DNA from: Stereum hirsutum FP-91666 SS1 | Lineage: Eukaryota > Basidiomycota > Agaricomycetes > Russulales > Stereaceae | Direction of reading: 5' to 3' | DNA length: 64,000 bases | Assembly (NCBI RefSeq): GCF_000264905.1 | Contig: NW_006763150.1 | Location: 864,093-928,092, forward strand | Shown here: piece after piece, positions 35,601 through 45,100 of the stretch | Numbering within the stretch: the stretch's first letter is position 1 | Layout: each line of letters opens with the position of its first letter | The notes under the pieces: model-generated | What the model saw: the letters and a program-made list of their open reading frames with translations, nothing else | Told to the model about the DNA's origin: nothing | Databases searched by the model: none | Made by a program: the position numbers and the translations under genes

Positions 35601-36362
35601 TTGGTCTCTCCGGAGTGGGAAATGGAAAGAGTACCAAATGAATCAACGTCATCGGACGGTGTTTCCTCCTGTTGCGCGACAGCAGCAGCACTGGTTTTCT
35701 GTAAAGATATATCACGTTGCAATGGGGGAAGTTTGACAAGTAGCAATTCGTCTGACAGGAGTGGATGAGGGTTGGATGAGGTGGCGCTATGTGCGGTCTG
35801 CAATCCATCCTCAAGATCCCGCACGCGTCCAGAGAGTTCGGCGATTTTCTCGTGCTGTAGAGTGATATTTCCGTATATGACTCATTCGTCAGTTCGTCCC
35901 AACAAGGATAGAGGCACTCGCCACCTACCAGTTCCTGCGTTGATGCCAAGACGAAGCTATCGGTGACGAAGTGAGTGAAAGCGTCGACCTGTCAGAGAAG
36001 AAACAGTATACCGATTACCCTGGCCTGTAGTGAGGGAGCCTGGAAATGGAGACGAACATTGGTCAGAGGGTTTGCCAGTGCAGAAACCATGAATAATGAG
36101 ATAGTACCGTCCGGACAAATGGTGCCGCAACCACGTTTGACGCAAGAGCCACAGGGTATGTTACGGTCGCACCGAAGCTTCAACCTGATAAAGACGTTGA
36201 GCCTGAGCACACCATGAAGTGGTCTAAGGGTGCTGAACCGCACCGTCTACACTCTGCACAGCTGAGCCTTGTGGCACCGCGTTTACGCTTTTTGGCAGGA
36301 GCTCCGGCAGCGTCAAGAGGGGGTTCGCCTGGGCGTTTAGAAGATGTTGGGAACGCAGACAT
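32623..36362 (-). CDS. Zn(II)2Cys6 fungal transcription factor (TF-A)
   Basis: Nuclear regulator; target genes unknown. Sixteen exons: 36362-36244, 36184-36108, 36039-36012, 35956-35929, 35854-35573, 35516-35505, 35452-35229, 35165-34895, 34834-34762, 34698-34673, 34617-34583, 34526-34372, 34301-34062, 33997-33792, 33734-33606 and 33549-32623, giving 943 residues. After a basic stretch (PAKKRKRG) the zinc cluster reads CAECRRLKLRCDR, then CGSCVKRGCGTICPDG, with all six Cys. A coiled-coil dimerisation segment follows (HEKIAELSGRVRDLEDGL), then the fungal transcription-factor middle homology region (IGLHRDTGHLDV, YDSWQALTFGRPPAF). The C terminus has DELLTLGGKNRFV, a Gln-rich region and the end EDFVAQLGMT. 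A 12-nt exon (35516-35505) encodes Tyr-Phe-Leu-Gln and is conserved in the paralogue TF-B at 47.6-51.2 kb. It is divergent from TSR4. A TATA-like box is 57 bp upstream of this ATG, which supports the start. Confidence 0.9.
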
Positions 36363-36418
36363 GGGTTTGGACACCGTGCGGACAAGAGACGAAGATGGAA
36401 GACTGAACCCGGCCCAGA

Positions 36419-36425
36419 TTATAAA
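36419..36425 (-). promoter_or_regulatory. TATA-like box of TF-A
   Basis: TTTATAA on the minus strand, 57 bp upstream of the chosen ATG. It favours that ATG over an in-frame upstream one at 36512. Confidence 0.45.
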
Positions 36426-36973
36426 GGGAGAGACAAACCCCAACCCATGAGCGGCTCGAGCGCTTGAGGCGCGTATATCTGTCCTCCGAACAGACCGGAG
36501 GCTGGAGCCCATTTCCCCTCTGGACTTTGCCGGCGATCAACTTAGACATGCCACACAATTTGGGCGACGCCACACTCGACTTTGTTTCCACGCTAGCACC
36601 ACGTGACAGCGGCTGAAAACCCAGAATTCAGAAATTTGCCTTCATCCTTTCTTCTGTCTTCTCCACCATCAAGACCTTGTTTCCTCCTACGGTGAGTTAT
36701 CTGCATTGCTCGACGGACTCGAAACATTCCCTCCTTTTGTGATGAACCCTTTAGATGACGAGTCTGAACTTGTCCCTGCGAAGTTTCTTCGTGGGGGCAT
36801 CAATTGACGAGACTTTCTTTTTAATACCATTCATGCTTTTCTGACATACCCATCTTCCTCTCTCTCTGCTCTCCGCTTGTCAGAGCTTTTGCTAAATCCA
36901 CATTTGACGCTTTTCATAGATCGCAAGTGTCTCACTATCTACAGATCAAGCATTATCATCTTTATAGGCGATC
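36426..36973. promoter_or_regulatory. Divergent intergenic region between TF-A and TSR4, with possible 5' UTR intron
   Basis: About 610 bases separate the two start codons. On the TSR4 side a GTGAGT donor at about 36691 and a TTTATAG acceptor ending 36967, just before the ATG, could bound a 5' UTR intron of about 277 nt. This is inferred from splice words only. Confidence 0.35.
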
Positions 36974-38825
36974 ATGCCCCCTCGTGTCGAAGACTGGTCG
37001 GACTCGGACGACGATGACGCTGTCTCCGAAGTCGAGACCTCCGTTCTGCTGGGCATACCAGACGGTGCGATGGAGGAAGAAGGCGACGGCGTAGACGCCG
37101 CTGTATCTCGGATAGGTGGATTACCTGTACGGTTTTCAACACCATGTACCCCTGCCCCCCTTCACATTCATAGTCATATCTATACTCATGTCGTTAAAAT
37201 ATATCCTCTTTGTCTACCTTTTTACGCGCGATCGCGTGCGATACTCTATGGTGCGATATAGGCTCTGCTGCCGACGCCTGAACCTGCGTTCGAATCGAGC
37301 TTTTGTGCGAACTGCGTGTGTCCGATGCCGCTGCTTGTGCAGATGTGGTGCCCGTTCGAGGACAGTCCGTACGATCGTGCGTTATACGTATGGGGGTGTC
37401 CGAAAAGAGGCTGTCAGAGACAAGAGGGCAGGTGAGTGAGTCCTTCCAAATCCCTCTTTCGTTGTCCCGGATTACACATCCAGCAAATTTACCTGGATAT
37501 TGGACCTAAACTCATTGGACTTGGTTTTGTAAGGACAGTGTGCGCGCGTGGAGAGGACTGAGATATAACGCTAAGTATGCCGAGAAACTTCAACGGAAAC
37601 AAGCTGCCGCTGCTGCCAAAAAGGCAAAACGCGAGGAATCGCAAAAGGCTGCAAGTGCTACACAGAAAACAACGTCGAACCCGTTCTCGGTGCGTGCAGC
37701 TGTTGATGCCTGCTTCTTATTCTCCTGACGAAATGGCTCATAGATGAACGGCGGCGCAAACTCCACGGCAAACCCGTTTTCGGTGCGTTGATATCCTTTC
37801 TACGACTTGTTCTATCGTGTCATTGACCTGATGGGCCGTTAATCCTGCTAGATGGGTGCGGGATTTGCGTCGAGTACCACAGGATTCGGAGACAACATCT
37901 TCGGCGCGGAGGAGGCGGCCACCAAACCCGAAGATAGCGCGCATGAAGAGGCCGATGCTGATGTCGAGGCCGAAGAGCCACCACTCAGCGACGATGAGTC
38001 CGATTCTGCATCTACCTCGTCCTCGACAGAGTCTTTGGTCGTCGCCTTGACCTCGACATCGATCTCTGAATCCCCCTGGAAACCTGCGCCTTGGTACCCA
38101 GCACAGTATCTGTCGACGGCCCCAGAATACTTGCCTCCGTCAACATTGAAGAAACATGCGGACGCGAAGAAGCTCGGAGAATCGTTGGAAGACGATGCGG
38201 CGGAGGGAGGGAATGCGTGGACTGCAGAGAAGTATGAGAATTCGATGGATACAGATCCTGTTTTCGACAGGTTCAACGGGCGGGTGGCGGCAGAGCCGGA
38301 GCAATGTGTCAGGTAAGTCAAGAATTGCTTTTAAGTGTGCTGATTTTTGTTGAGGTGCTGGGGTATTTATTCGGCAGGTATGACCTAGGCGGGACACCAC
38401 TACTCTTCTCATCCGACAAGACGTTCGAGAAATTATTCCCGCTGCCTGGACAGGATCCCAAGGTGACGATTATCGGGAAGGCGGACATGAAGGCAGGGTC
38501 GGCGCAGAAAAGGGAGTACGACTCTTCGCGCGTGGGGGAATGTTCAAAATGCCATTCGAAGCGGGTGTTCGAGTGCCAGCTCATGCCGAACCTGATCAAT
38601 GTGCTGAAAGAGAAGGAGGGTGGTCAGGCAGAGAACGGGCTGACGGACGAGGAGCGGCGGAAATTGGTGGAGAGCGAGCTGAAGGGAGGGTCGAAGGAGG
38701 GGCGGGGGATGGAGTGGGGTGCTGTGCTTGTGTTCTGCTGCGAGTCGGACTGCTGTGTGGAGAGCGAGAAGGGGAGCAAGGACGGGTGGTTTGAAGAGGT
38801 TGTGATGGTGCAATGGGACGAGTGA
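36974..38825 (+). CDS. TSR4: Tsr4/PDCD2-type 40S assembly chaperone
   Basis: In yeast, Tsr4 is the dedicated chaperone of ribosomal protein uS5 (Rps2), needed for 20S pre-rRNA maturation. Exons 36974-37126, 37262-37431, 37539-37689, 37744-37782, 37852-38312 and 38378-38825 give 473 residues. The N terminus is acidic (DWSDSDDDD) followed by VLLGIPDG. Then comes the zinc-binding module CANCVCPMPLLVQMWCPFE and LYVWGCPKRGC. A Lys/Ala-rich helix and acidic linker follow. The PDCD2 C-terminal domain begins RYDLGGTPLLFS, with GECSKCHSKRVFECQLMPNL and a final VLVFCCESDCC. Exons 3 and 4 both end in the same coding word (Asn-Pro-Phe-Ser) followed by GTGCGT, a local repeat. The next gene starts only about 230 bp downstream on the same strand. 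Confidence 0.93.
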
Positions 38826-39057
38826 TATGCAGAATATGTACGGCGACTTGTAGAACGAACGAACGTGTGTTTCGGGCAAAGTCGGGGAGCGGGCCGGAAT
38901 GTTGTCTATCAGGGGCAGCGACGGAGGCAGAACGTCGGTGACCTCACCGGCACCGTCGACCGCGTCTTTCTCTCCTCCGATCGCAGCATCAGCGCGTTCC
39001 CAACAGCGAGCTCCCTCACAATTCCCGTCCGCTCACCGTCACAGACGTCGAGCAGCC

Positions 39058-41950
39058 ATGCTTTCCTCCATGCTGGCCGTCTCCCGCCCCGCTTTCTCTG
39101 AGAGCGCCCTCTCCGACTCAGGCTCGCTCTCGGGATTCGATCCCCCACCGCCCCGTTTCCCCCACACGCGCGCACAGTTGTCGGCCATCGCACGCCAGTA
39201 CAAGCTGCCAGACAGCTACGACTCCGACGCGGAGGGCGACGACATTCCACGCGTCTCTGCACCACTCGTTGCTAGGGTCGTCGTCCTGCTCGACCAGGAG
39301 CACGAGGACGAAGTGAAATCTCTGCTCAAGGATACCTTTGGTCACATAGACGACGAAGCAGTCAGTCTCTGTCTGATTTGACTTAATATCGTCATCGTGC
39401 TGATTTTCAGCATTTTAGCTCGAACAACATGTCCTCGACCTCATGCATAAGCACCGCGACGACGTCGCCGGAGTTCCTTTCCTATTTCTCACCCCAAGTC
39501 GGAGACCTATTTCGCGACCCTCTTCCCGCGCTTCCTCTCACTCTGCCCGTCTTATACAACGCCCGGATACCCCAAACTCTGCCCCTACCTCTCCCCTCAT
39601 CCATGTCTTCCGCAGACCCCATACGCCTATCACCTCTCCTCTCAGTACCAACAATGCACCCGGAACCTCCTACATGACCGCACATTCCGATTCGCCCTCG
39701 GCTTCCCCTATTCAACAATACATCAGCATGCCTCAGGCCTATTCCCAATTTGCCAGCAGTCTCCCGTCGTCACCCCTATCGTCACCCCGTCTCAGTCTTA
39801 ACGCAAAAGCTTCCGAGTTCAGACCTCACCCTCGTCCCCTCTCGGCCGCGTCCTCAAACCCCGCGTCCTTGTCCCAACTCAGGGGAGACACACCCTCTCC
39901 CGATCTGTGGGCGCACCCGACGTTGAGGCCCACCTCCAATCTCGCCATCGCGGCTCCCTTGGTTCCCGACACAACACTTCTGTCTCGTTCCGGAACCCCA
40001 AGCTCACTCCGTGCTTCCATTCGTCCGGGAGAGCAAGATGACGAAGAAGACCCCTTCGACCCCTTCGCCCACAAGCATCAGCCACATAACTTCCATCCTA
40101 TAGACGTCCACGGGTATGGTTCCTGGGATGAGCTTCCAGCGACCTATCCCGTTGATCCGTACGGCCCGTCTGCGCAAATACCGTTAGAGCAAATGTCGCC
40201 ACCTTCCTTCGGGTCACAGCCATCTCAGGACAGCAGCGCAAGCATAGATGCCGATGCTAATGAGATGCTTACTGATGGCATGACGCCTTTCGACGTCCTG
40301 TCGTCTGTGTTCGGTGCGTCTCTGGCACCCTCCGAACTCGAGGAGGCGTTGGCCAACAATGGCTACGACTTTGAACGCTCTATGGCTTGGCTCGTGGACC
40401 GTACCGCTCCGCCACAACCGCACGGGGCTCGAGGAAAGATGCAGAGCATGGGTAACAGAGTCTCGCTTGTTTCTAGGGACGGAGCGTCCGGGTTCGTGCG
40501 AGGAGGAAGAGCCGGCTACGATAATGGAAGTGCCAACGGTAGGGGTGCCCCGCGATACGTGAATGGTCGACCTGCCCAAGGCGGAAACAGAGTCTGTCGT
40601 TATTTCCTCGCTGGAGAGTGCCTGAGGGCAGACTGCCGGTTCAGGTAGGCTTAATAAAACACGTCTCTTCCAGACACCGTATTAATCGTCATTTCACAGC
40701 CACGATCTTGAGCGTGCACTGTGCCGATTCTGGTTGCGGGGAACATGTGCGAAGCAGGAGAACTGCGAGTTCCTGCATCATCTACCAGAACAAGTCGACG
40801 TCAACAGTCTTGCCTCTGCCATGTCCCGCACCGAGATCTCGAACCACGAGCCACAGCCGAGCAACAGTCCACCACCAGAAGAGTTCCCATCCCTGGGCTA
40901 CGCAAATTCAGGTGATCAAATGAACCGTGGTGGCTACTACGGTCGTTCGGACAGGACGAACTACGATCCAGGACGAACGAGGTTCGCCGCAGCTGTCAAG
41001 AAGCCGGCGCCGACCAATCCCACCCTTGCCTATCAGCCACGGGACCAGGCGACGTTGGCTGCTCGTAGACAGGCGATGGGCAGCGCTGCTGAACCTCTGC
41101 ACCACCGCACGGCCATCATCGCACCCAAGCCCTCTCCGCGCCTCAAGCTCCGTCCACCGACCCTTTTGCCCACGCTTCCCACGGGTGAGACTATCAACGA
41201 CCTGTACATGAAGTACCGTTCTCGTGCGCTGCAGCTCGGTGCTGCGAGGAATGCTTGTCTTTCTCGTGCTGCGGACGCGTGGCGCAGAGGTGACGGTGCG
41301 GCTGCGAAGAGGTTCAGCAGGGAGGGTCACGACCTGAATACGAAAATGGCCGGGCAGATGGCTGAAGCCGGGGCTACACTCGTCCGTGAGAGGGCGAGGT
41401 TGGCGGAACAGGCTGTCAAGGCCAGAGATGCGAGCTGGTCGGACGACCCGAGCGATAGGACGAGCAGGGGACAGATTTGCGGTGGGGGTTTGGGCGTCGT
41501 ACTGGGTGTGGCGAGGGCGGACTCGGTTGGTGATAGAACGTTGAGTCCGGAGGAGAAGATGGAATGTGTATTGGATCTGCACGGGTTGCATTCCAATGAA
41601 GCGACAGAAGTGTTGGAGAACTTTTTACTCGAGGTGAGGATTCTGGACCTTTCATCTGGAATGGTGTATCGCTAACGCTTCCGTCCAGCTCGAAAGGGAA
41701 CATTTCTATGGATTAGGTGAGTTCTTTCTTTTCGTGTTTTCAGATCTTGCAAAGTGCTGACATCCTCCTGCAATGCTACACAGCTTATTTGGTCGTCGGT
41801 GAAGAGAAACATACGGGAACTCAGGATGTCGCCCGTGGAGCGTCACGCGAGCGTCTCGCCGCTGGCGTGCGCGAATGGTTGCACAGGTGGGGATATCCAT
41901 GGAGCGAGCGTGATGGAGTGATCTGTGTCGACCACCTCACACACTTGTGA
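39058..41950 (+). CDS. CUE / CCCH zinc finger / DUF1771 / Smr-domain protein
   Basis: Likely RNA-binding protein with a putative nuclease-like Smr domain; cellular role unknown. Similar Smr proteins such as yeast Cue2 and animal N4BP2 cut or process mRNA on stalled ribosomes. Exons 39058-39360, 39419-40644, 40700-41633, 41689-41716 and 41784-41950 give 885 residues. A Ser/Pro-rich N-terminal half is followed by a CUE-like ubiquitin-binding helix bundle at about 378-425 (DVLSSVFGASLAPSELEEAL). Two CCCH fingers follow at about 492-534 (CRYFLAGECLRADCRFSH and CRFWLRGTCAKQENCEFLH). DUF1771 is at about 680-730 (YRSRALQLGAARNACLSRAA) and Smr at about 803-885 (LDLHGLHSNEATEVL, LVVGEEKHTG). An in-frame ATG at 38899 exists, but the ATG at 39058 has better context (CAGCCATGC). 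The stop codon lies within a perfect 10-bp-stem hairpin. The 3' end and flank are duplicated 2.6 kb downstream. Confidence 0.9.
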
Positions 41951-42382
41951 GGTGGCATTCCCTTGCTTGGATTCGATGGCGGGCGGTTCCGCTCACCCGG
42001 CTATAGACGATAAAAGGGACAATATTTCGCGACAGGTATCTTTTCCACCCTTCCATATTCGATATTATTGGGGGAGATGGGTTTTGATGTTTTCACTGGA
42101 TGCTTCTGCGTGTGCATACAAGAGTACGTATGCATTGCCGCTGCTTTTGGTTCTGTCGTTTGTGTCGTTGGAAGAGGATGAAGAATTGTGTATATACTCT
42201 TTGTAACAGTAGTCGCTGTGGCCACAACCTGCAGCCACCAGAAAAATGTGCCATAAATACATCCGTATAGTTGCCCCTCTCCATCGCATGCATAGCCCTG
42301 TCCCATATGGAGTTGATGATGCGCTGATGCGCAGGAAGAACCGGTTTGTTGGCAACAGTCGCAGGAGACGAGCGGTGGCGGC
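41865..42382 (+). repeat. Duplicated segment, copy 1 (Smr gene 3' end plus downstream flank)
   Basis: Covers the last codons of the Smr gene, its 3' UTR and flank. It is repeated in the same orientation at 44494-44917. Long near-identical blocks include GACGATAAAAGGGACAATAT, TTTTCCACCCTTCCATATTC, GGAAGAGGATGAAGAATTG and GTGCCATAAATACATCCGTA, interrupted by small indels. Copy 2 is about 95 bases shorter. The unit has no open frame of note outside the gene end. Confidence 0.85.
41932..41955 (+). promoter_or_regulatory. Perfect hairpin across the Smr gene stop codon
   Basis: CCACCTCACA, loop CACT, TGTGAGGTGG: a 10-bp perfect stem with a 4-base loop. The TGA stop (41948-41950) is in the 3' arm. 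The hairpin recurs in copy 2 at 44549-44572 with an intact stem and a loop change (CATT). Its function is unknown; a role in termination or 3' processing is only a guess. Confidence 0.6.
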
Positions 42383-42742
42383 GTAGGGTTAGGGCTTGAC
42401 TGCGCCACAGGCAAGCAGACGGCGTTGACGCGTAGACGGTCCATCTGTAGGAACCTATGCCTAGTTGACGGACATGAAGGCGTCGTTATCGTCGTACTCG
42501 GAGTTCCCTTGGTAGCTGTCTCAAATTGTCACAGCTTGAGCTCGAGAAGGACGCTGCTGATTGATCCATGGTCTGCTCCGTTGGGTACACGCACATCTGA
42601 AAAGCCTTATCGAAACGGTCGGCGAAGTGTATCAAATCGCAAGGGCAGTGGAACCGCATTTTGTTGTACAACATCATCGGACTTCCTTCGTACAACATCC
42701 GACACTCGAGCCCGCTCATCTCGACACAGAGTCGGAAGCTGG

Positions 42743-44297
42743 TTAAACTGCCTCCTCATCGTCCTCGTCTCCCGACACCTCCGCGTTCTCGGCGCTGGCC
42801 TTGGCCATGAGCTGTGCGAGGTCTTGTTCTTCCGTGTCCGAGACGGCCTTTGGCTATATATATCCAATGTGAAACAACGCAAGCGGAAGTGAAGTTGAGT
42901 GAGTCCAAGGATGAACAATGAACACTGGCGAGACGCACCCTCATCTTGATGACAAGCGACCCGCCCTGATCTTCGATTGTAGCTTGGATAGACTCGATCG
43001 CGCGTTCGAGCCTCTCCACGGCGCCAAACTAAACGAACAGATGAACACGCCACGCAACACGGTTTTGAAAGAGAAAAAGGACCGACCTTATCAGTCGCGT
43101 TCGTACTCAACACATATAGCGGTGGTGCAACGAGCTTCGCCTTGATCGGCACCTGCTCCGTCGAGCTCCTCTCTCCCTCCCTCAATGCCTTCTTGATCGC
43201 GTCGATCCCGGCGGGCGTGTAGCATGTGAGCTCGATGTCAGCTCGGAGTTTGATAGGCTGAGGGGTCAGACGACGGGCGATGGTCTGTGTGAGGAGTTGG
43301 TAGGTTGCGGGTGGGAGCGGAGCAGGTAGGTTGGAGAAGACGGTGTCGGCTTCGCTGATGAATGTACCCGCGATATTCCAGGATAGGCAGGAAATGATGA
43401 GCTAGGTGGTGTAAGATAAGATCAAGAGGGACGCACGTAAGAGCAACCTTGAACGCATCATACGGATGCGCATACTTCTTGTTCAAAGGCCACGCAATCT
43501 GCTCGTACAACTTCTCCAACCTCTCCTCCTCGCTCGATCCCGCCTCGGCGCCTTCCGCGACCTCTGCTCCCTCCGCCGTCTCTCCTCCTTCAGCTCCAGC
43601 GCCATTTGCCCTGGGAGGTGCACCACCCTTAGGGCCGCGCTTGGACTTTGTTTCTCCGGACTTGGCGGAGGGATCAGAGGGGTCAGCCGCTGCGGGGTCG
43701 TAGGACGGGAGTTTGGTGGCGACATGGCGGAGGATGGATGCTACCGTTTTAGATTTCATGTAGCGTTCTTCGCATTTGGTGATGTCTTCCGGGGAGACGC
43801 GACGTTTTGAGAGATCGATATAGCCTGTGCGAAGCAAAGGGAAGATCGAGAAGGTTGAAGGAGCGTGAGCGATTGGTCGGAAGAGACGTGCGGGTGGCAG
43901 AGGGAATGTAGATGGAAGGGGCAGGATGCGAAACCTTACCTTTTTCCTTGTCCACACGGAGGACGACGACAACTTCGTTACGTCCGACACGGATGAGTTT
44001 TTGTATAGAGCGTATACGACGACGGGAGAGCTCAGACAGGAGGATCATTCCCTCGATATTGTCGTACTCCAACTATCCGCCCAGCCGTACCGATCGATTC
44101 AAGGATTCCGCGTCGCGCGCATCGATGTATAAACGAGCGTACCAGCAGACATATATTCTCAATGAGCGACCAGAAGCGACAAATCGAGGCAAAAAAGGAC
44201 AGACAAGCTTGACATAGGCCCCCATCTCCGCTATCTGTCGTACTTGGACCATGACGAGCTCGTCCACCTCCGGGTAACGCTGTTCGTAATACCGCAT
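42743..44297 (-). CDS. SUI2: Translation initiation factor eIF2 alpha subunit
   Basis: Alpha subunit of eIF2, which delivers initiator Met-tRNA to the 40S ribosome; phosphorylation of a conserved Ser by Gcn2-type kinases shuts down initiation. Exons 44297-44205, 44072-43940, 43824-43437, 43354-43087, 43028-42939 and 42853-42743 give 360 residues. The S1 domain ([37 protein letters not shown]) contains the regulatory Ser at residue 47 in LSELSRRR. Next are [19 protein letters not shown], the helical domain, [16 protein letters not shown] and [12 protein letters not shown]. The end is acidic ([10 protein letters not shown]). Between [12 protein letters not shown] and [13 protein letters not shown] sits an unusual Ala/Gly/Glu-rich insert of about 55-60 residues (near 115-173), in the same open exon and not bounded by splice sites. 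The gene is flanked on both sides by copies of the Smr 3' segment. Confidence 0.95.
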
Positions 44298-44493
44298 CTT
44301 CTTTCTTCGACTATGAGTGTATTACTTGGAGGTAAAAGCCGATGTGTAGGCCAAGGGATGGTCTTCGGTCGGGGGTGGTGATGGGTGGAGGGGAAGAGTC
44401 AATGAATTTCGCTCCGAACACTTGGCGCGATTTTTCGGCTGAAATGGGATGGGTGGCGACAATGATCGAGTGGGCCACAGCGTTCGTGCGGGC

Positions 44494-44917
44494 CGCGCGC
44501 GAGTGGTTGACCGTTGTGGCACAGGTGGGAGCGAGTGATCTGTGTCGACCACCTCACACATTTGTGAGGTGGCCGGCTATAGACGATAAAAGGGACAATA
44601 TTTCGACAGGTATCTTTTCCACCCTTCCATATTCGATATTATCGGGGGCGATGGTTGTTGGCGTTTAAATGGATGCTTATGCGTATGCGTACGAGTGCAG
44701 CACGAGTACGTATGCATTGCTGCTGCTTTTGGATCTGTCGTTGGAAGAGGATGAAGAATTGTGTATATACTCTTTGTAACAGTACTAATCGCTGTGGCCA
44801 CAACCTGCAACCACCAGAAAATGTGCCATAAATACATCCGTATAGCCCTGGTCCATATGGGTTTGATGATGCGCTGATGCGCAGGAGTTTTGTTGGCAAC
44901 GACGAGTGGTGGCGGGG
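44494..44917 (+). repeat. Duplicated segment, copy 2 (broken Smr gene 3' end plus flank)
   Basis: Same-orientation copy of 41865-42382, lying just upstream of the eIF2alpha start. It retains a remnant of the Smr coding end (GCGAGTGGTTG..., cf. GCGAATGGTTG in the gene), but with indels that break the frame, for example a 10-base deletion before TGATCTGTG. It then carries the hairpin and the flank. It has no start and no upstream Smr sequence, so this part is a pseudogene fragment. Confidence 0.8.
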
Positions 44918-45100
44918 GACGGATGATGTGAGCCGTTGCCACGTGAGCCGTTCAGGGTCTTGAAATCGAGGGGATCATGCGCGGAGACACAGCTCCTTGT
45001 GCGTTGCCCCCTCAGTTATCAGGGCCGCTCACAGCAACTCAGCTCTTGCTATCTCGTCCACCTACACACTCAACTTTTCATCTTTTGAACGACCATCATC

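Noticed and set aside
38909..39265. 118-codon minus-strand open frame over the start of the Smr gene
   Set aside because: Arg-rich antisense frame typical of GC-rich coding sequence; the plus-strand frame continues into recognisable domains.
42001..42444. Related minus-strand open frames in the two duplicated segments (42001-42444 and 44577-44942)
   Set aside because: They resemble each other only because the DNA is duplicated. Indels shift the frame between the copies, so there is no sign of selection for a protein.
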